The position numbers were made by a program, and so were the translations under genes. The notes beneath the pieces are model-generated. The model saw nothing but the letters and a program-made list of their open reading frames with translations. It ran no database searches and was not told the origin of the DNA. Below are positions 6,316-8,298 of a stretch of 8,298 bases of DNA, in pieces. This DNA comes from CAYYNQ01 sp964473105 (lineage in GTDB: Bacteria > Sumerlaeota > Sumerlaeia > MVZB01), in NCBI GenBank assembly GCA_964473105.1, contig CAYYNQ010000031.1, forward strand, positions 1 through 8,298, given 5' to 3'. Position 1 is the stretch's first letter. The number at the start of each line of letters is the position of its first letter.

Positions 6316-7282
6316 GTTTTATGCCCTCTTATTCAGCAATCATTTTCCAGGGATGAGCTCCAACGCCGAAAACTGGTTTTATATCAGGATCAGGACTCAA
6401 AAGGGGTGGAATGACGAACTTTCATCTCGTCTGACCCAGTCCTGCATGAAATACGGCGCTCTCGGTAGTTGTGTTGAGGGGACATCGCTGCTGATTTATT
6501 TCAAATCCAAGCTCGATCCTTTGACGATCGAGAGATTCAACAAGTTACTCCATACCCTGTTAACCCCCGAAATAGATGGATACACGGAGTGGGAAACCGG
6601 ACTGGAACCCAATCAGGAATGGACAACCCGATGCATGGAGTATTTCAGGCGGGTCTCCATCGGGTCGCAGATCTCAATCCGTCCCGATTGGGATATGCTA
6701 AGTCAGGAATCAGTCCCCGGGGGCAACAATCATGTGATCTGGATAAGGCCTGGGGCAGGATTCGGGACAGGTCATCATGAAACAACCCATCTGGCTTTGG
6801 AATTACTTGAGAAACAGATCAGACCCGGAATAGGGGTTCTCGATTTCGGATCCGGTAGCGGTATCTTGGCTATTGCCGCAGTTCGACTCGGCGCAAAGAG
6901 GGTGATTGCGGTCGAGATCGATGCCCATGCCATTGATAATGCTAAAGATAACATTCATATCAATAAGTGTCAGGATAAGATTCTCCTGACTCATTCCGGG
7001 TTACCCCCATCAAATTCAAACCAATTTGATTTGGTTCTTTGTAATATGTTGCCGGTAAATGCTTTACCGCATATCAAAAATCTCGCAAATCTGTGCCGAA
7101 GTAACAAATCCACGCTTATCTATTCAGGTTTCCTGACCGATCAGAAGATTGGGATCAGCCGAGCCTTGATGGAATCCGGCCTTGAGATACTCGAGTTTTG
7201 CCGGAAAGGCGAATGGGGAGCCATGGTTTTGGCCCCGGGTGAACGCCATGGAACGGACGAGTCACATGAACCTCATAATTAA
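6287..7282 (+). CDS. prmA: Ribosomal protein L11 methyltransferase (PrmA family)
   Basis: PrmA is a cytoplasmic S-adenosylmethionine-dependent methyltransferase that methylates ribosomal protein L11. The L11-binding N-terminal domain begins near residue 30 (WFYIRIRTQKG). The family linker EYFRRVSIGSQISIRPDW is at 118-135. The catalytic Rossmann domain carries RPGAGFGTGHHETTHLALEL (154-173), the SAM-binding motif LDFGSGSGILAIAA (185-198), the acidic residue Glu210 of motif II, and DLVLCNMLP (248-256) where the family usually has ANILA. The TTG start gives 331 residues; ATG 6353 would give 309, closer to the family norm of about 290-310, but lacks a ribosome site. The last dozen residues are polar and poorly conserved. 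A J-domain gene follows 21 bases downstream in the same direction, so the two are probably co-transcribed. Confidence 0.9.
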   Translation: MTSSIENDLRFYALLFSNHFPGMSSNAENWFYIRIRTQKGWNDELSSRLTQSCMKYGALGSCVEGTSLLIYFKSKLDPLTIERFNKLLHTLLTPEIDGYTEWETGLEPNQEWTTRCMEYFRRVSIGSQISIRPDWDMLSQESVPGGNNHVIWIRPGAGFGTGHHETTHLALELLEKQIRPGIGVLDFGSGSGILAIAAVRLGAKRVIAVEIDAHAIDNAKDNIHINKCQDKILLTHSGLPPSNSNQFDLVLCNMLPVNALPHIKNLANLCRSNKSTLIYSGFLTDQKIGISRALMESGLEILEFCRKGEWGAMVLAPGERHGTDESHEPHN

Positions 7283-7303
7283 TCCCCGATATCAGGTTAG
7301 AAA

Positions 7304-8122
7304 ATGATCAATATCGATTATTACGAAATTCTTGAAGTGCCCGGCGATGCCGACGAGAGAATGATCAAAAAGGCGTATTACCGTCTTGCCAAGGAGTTGC
7401 ATCCGGACAAGGCCTCCAGTCACGATGAGGCAAAAGTGATGAAAAAACGGTTCGCCCAGATATCTGCTGCCTACAATATCTTAAAGAACCCCGGAAAGCG
7501 TGATGAATACAGAAGGCGCCATTCACAGTCCAATCGGGAGTCAACCCCGACCGCACACGTCCTCAACGCATCATTTAGACTGCCCGTCTGCAGATCGGCC
7601 GATCCGATCGTGATGAATTCCCGGCAGAAATTCGGGCTGACGCCTGAAAAATCCTCCATTGCCCGAAAGGCCTATACACGGGGCATGCAGTGTTACAGGG
7701 GCAAACAATTTGGAAAGGCAATCGAGTTCTTCGAAACGGCCATTCATAACAATGGCACCGAACCCTCCTACTATATCCGACTTGGTCTGACACTTATCCG
7801 GGCGAAGAAATCAGCGGTCCGAGCTGTTGACCTAGCCCAAAGGGCCATAAAGATGGATCCCTATAATATCAGTCACAAACTGGCCCTTGCCTAAATTTAT
7901 GAGACAATAGGAAGCAAATCAAATGCGGAAAAAATTTACGATGACATCCTGAGGTGGGATGAGGAAAACCCACAAGCAAAGGCAGAACTTGAACGACTGG
8001 GCGAATGTATAAAAATATTTCGTCTGCGCCGCCCCGTATTCAGGACCAACGGGAAAGACAGGTCGTCAACAACATCCGAAGGCGGCCTGCTCGGCTCCCT
8101 CATGGGCATGTTGTGCAGGTAA
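7304..8122 (+). CDS. J-domain protein with C-terminal TPR repeats, interrupted by in-frame TAA
   Basis: This is a DnaJ-like co-chaperone that should stimulate an Hsp70 ATPase while its TPRs bind a client. The J domain spans residues 4-71, with the HPD motif at 33-35 between helices II and III. There is no Gly/Phe-rich or zinc-finger region, so it is not canonical DnaJ. After a variable linker, TPR1 lies at about 119-152, TPR2 at 154-187 and TPR3 begins near 189. TAA (7892-7894) falls at codon 197 inside TPR3, after HKLALA; the frame continues with IYETIGSKSNAEKIYDDIL and ends at TAA 8120-8122 after GGLLGSLMGMLCR, 272 codons in all. Comparison with TPR consensus suggests glutamate at the stop (GAA to TAA). 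If the stop is real the product has 196 residues and a broken third TPR. The ribosome site is weak (CAGG), fitting read-on from prmA. Confidence 0.85.
7892..7894 (+). other. In-frame ochre codon within a TPR motif
   Basis: TAA separates HKLALA from IYETIG in what would be helix A of the third TPR. The remaining helix A, helix B and a 40-residue tail follow in the same frame. The typical TPR pattern (LAEIY, LAKIY) predicts one charged residue here, reachable by a single base change from GAA or AAA. No frameshift is needed. Confidence 0.8.
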
Positions 8123-8158
8123 ACTTCCGGTTCACTCGATAACTAGGATCTTTAATCC

Positions 8159-8170
8159 GGGGGGGGGGGG
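8159..8170. repeat. Twelve-G homopolymer tract
   Basis: Twelve consecutive G residues lie between the J-domain gene and the next possible start codon, 15 bases before ATG 8186. Such a tract is prone to slippage and, if real, could vary the distance between upstream elements and that start. It is also a typical place for sequencing or assembly error. Shorter intergenic runs (eight G at 47-54, nine C at 81-89) occur at the other end of the window. Confidence 0.8.
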
Positions 8171-8185
8171 TTATACAGGGGATAA

Positions 8186-8298
8186 ATGGCGAACTGGATC
8201 GTTAACGGAAAGATAGAGAATGCCAGATCAATAATTGATAACCGGCGTGATCTTTATGGAAAACCAAACAAAAAAAAACTCCACCAGGTAATAGTAAT
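8186..8298 (+). CDS. Start of an unidentified ORF, cut by window end
   Basis: ATG 8186 opens a frame that stays open for 37 codons to the window edge. AGGGG (8177-8181) lies four bases upstream, a rather close but plausible ribosome site. The product begins MANWIVNGKIENARSIIDNR and is basic, with a nine-A run (8270-8278) encoding a lysine cluster. I recognise no family, and the visible part is too short to judge. It could also be chance. Confidence 0.35.
   Translation, partial: MANWIVNGKIENARSIIDNRRDLYGKPNKKKLHQVIV

Noticed and set aside
1..8298. CRISPR array, insertion sequence, phage or toxin-antitoxin system
   Set aside because: No spaced direct repeats, transposase, integrase or toxin-like small gene pair is visible on either strand.

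Overview
The window is about 8.3 kb of compact bacterial chromosome with medium GC content by eye. It carries housekeeping genes: lower glycolysis, carbamoyl phosphate synthesis, ribosomal protein methylation and a J-domain protein, plus one soluble sensor histidine kinase. No phage, IS, CRISPR, tRNA or rRNA sequence is visible. Purine-rich Shine-Dalgarno sites, ATG and TTG starts and bacterial-type CarA, PrmA and TpiA point to a bacterium. The soluble GAF kinase and the J-domain/TPR protein resemble what I associate with Desulfobacterota and similar Gram-negative lineages, but that placement is a weak guess.

Layout. Positions 1-304 are non-coding or leader sequence: a GC hairpin built from homopolymer runs, a possible sigma70-type promoter, a 13-codon leader ORF with a strong ribosome binding site, and a small hairpin. 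Plus-strand genes follow: gap (305-1324), a possible 31-codon ORF, tpiA (1433-2188) and a GAF histidine kinase (2335-3594). A minus-strand operon, carA (6219-5077) then the N-terminal half of carB (5055-3613), converges on the kinase with only 18 bases between stop codons. Divergent from carA on the plus strand are prmA (about 6287-7282) and a J-domain/TPR gene (7304-8122). A 12-G run and the start of an unidentified ORF close the window.

How the genes work together. GAPDH and triosephosphate isomerase act in lower glycolysis/gluconeogenesis, but pgk, often found between them, is absent here. CarA supplies ammonia from glutamine to CarB, which makes carbamoyl phosphate for pyrimidines and arginine. 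PrmA and the J-domain protein form a short co-directional pair in translation and protein homeostasis.

Most notable observations. (1) carB stops after the first synthetase domain and part of the oligomerisation domain, about 480 codons, which looks like a naturally split carB1 or a truncation at a rearrangement. (2) That same reading frame carries a single in-frame TAG where a conserved lysine is expected, with family sequence continuing for 123 codons. (3) The J-domain/TPR gene likewise has a single in-frame TAA inside its third TPR, with 75 more codons in frame. Two clean nonsense codons in otherwise well-preserved genes may be sequencing errors, recent lesions or readthrough; the sequence alone cannot decide. 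I found no convincing wholly new multi-gene system.
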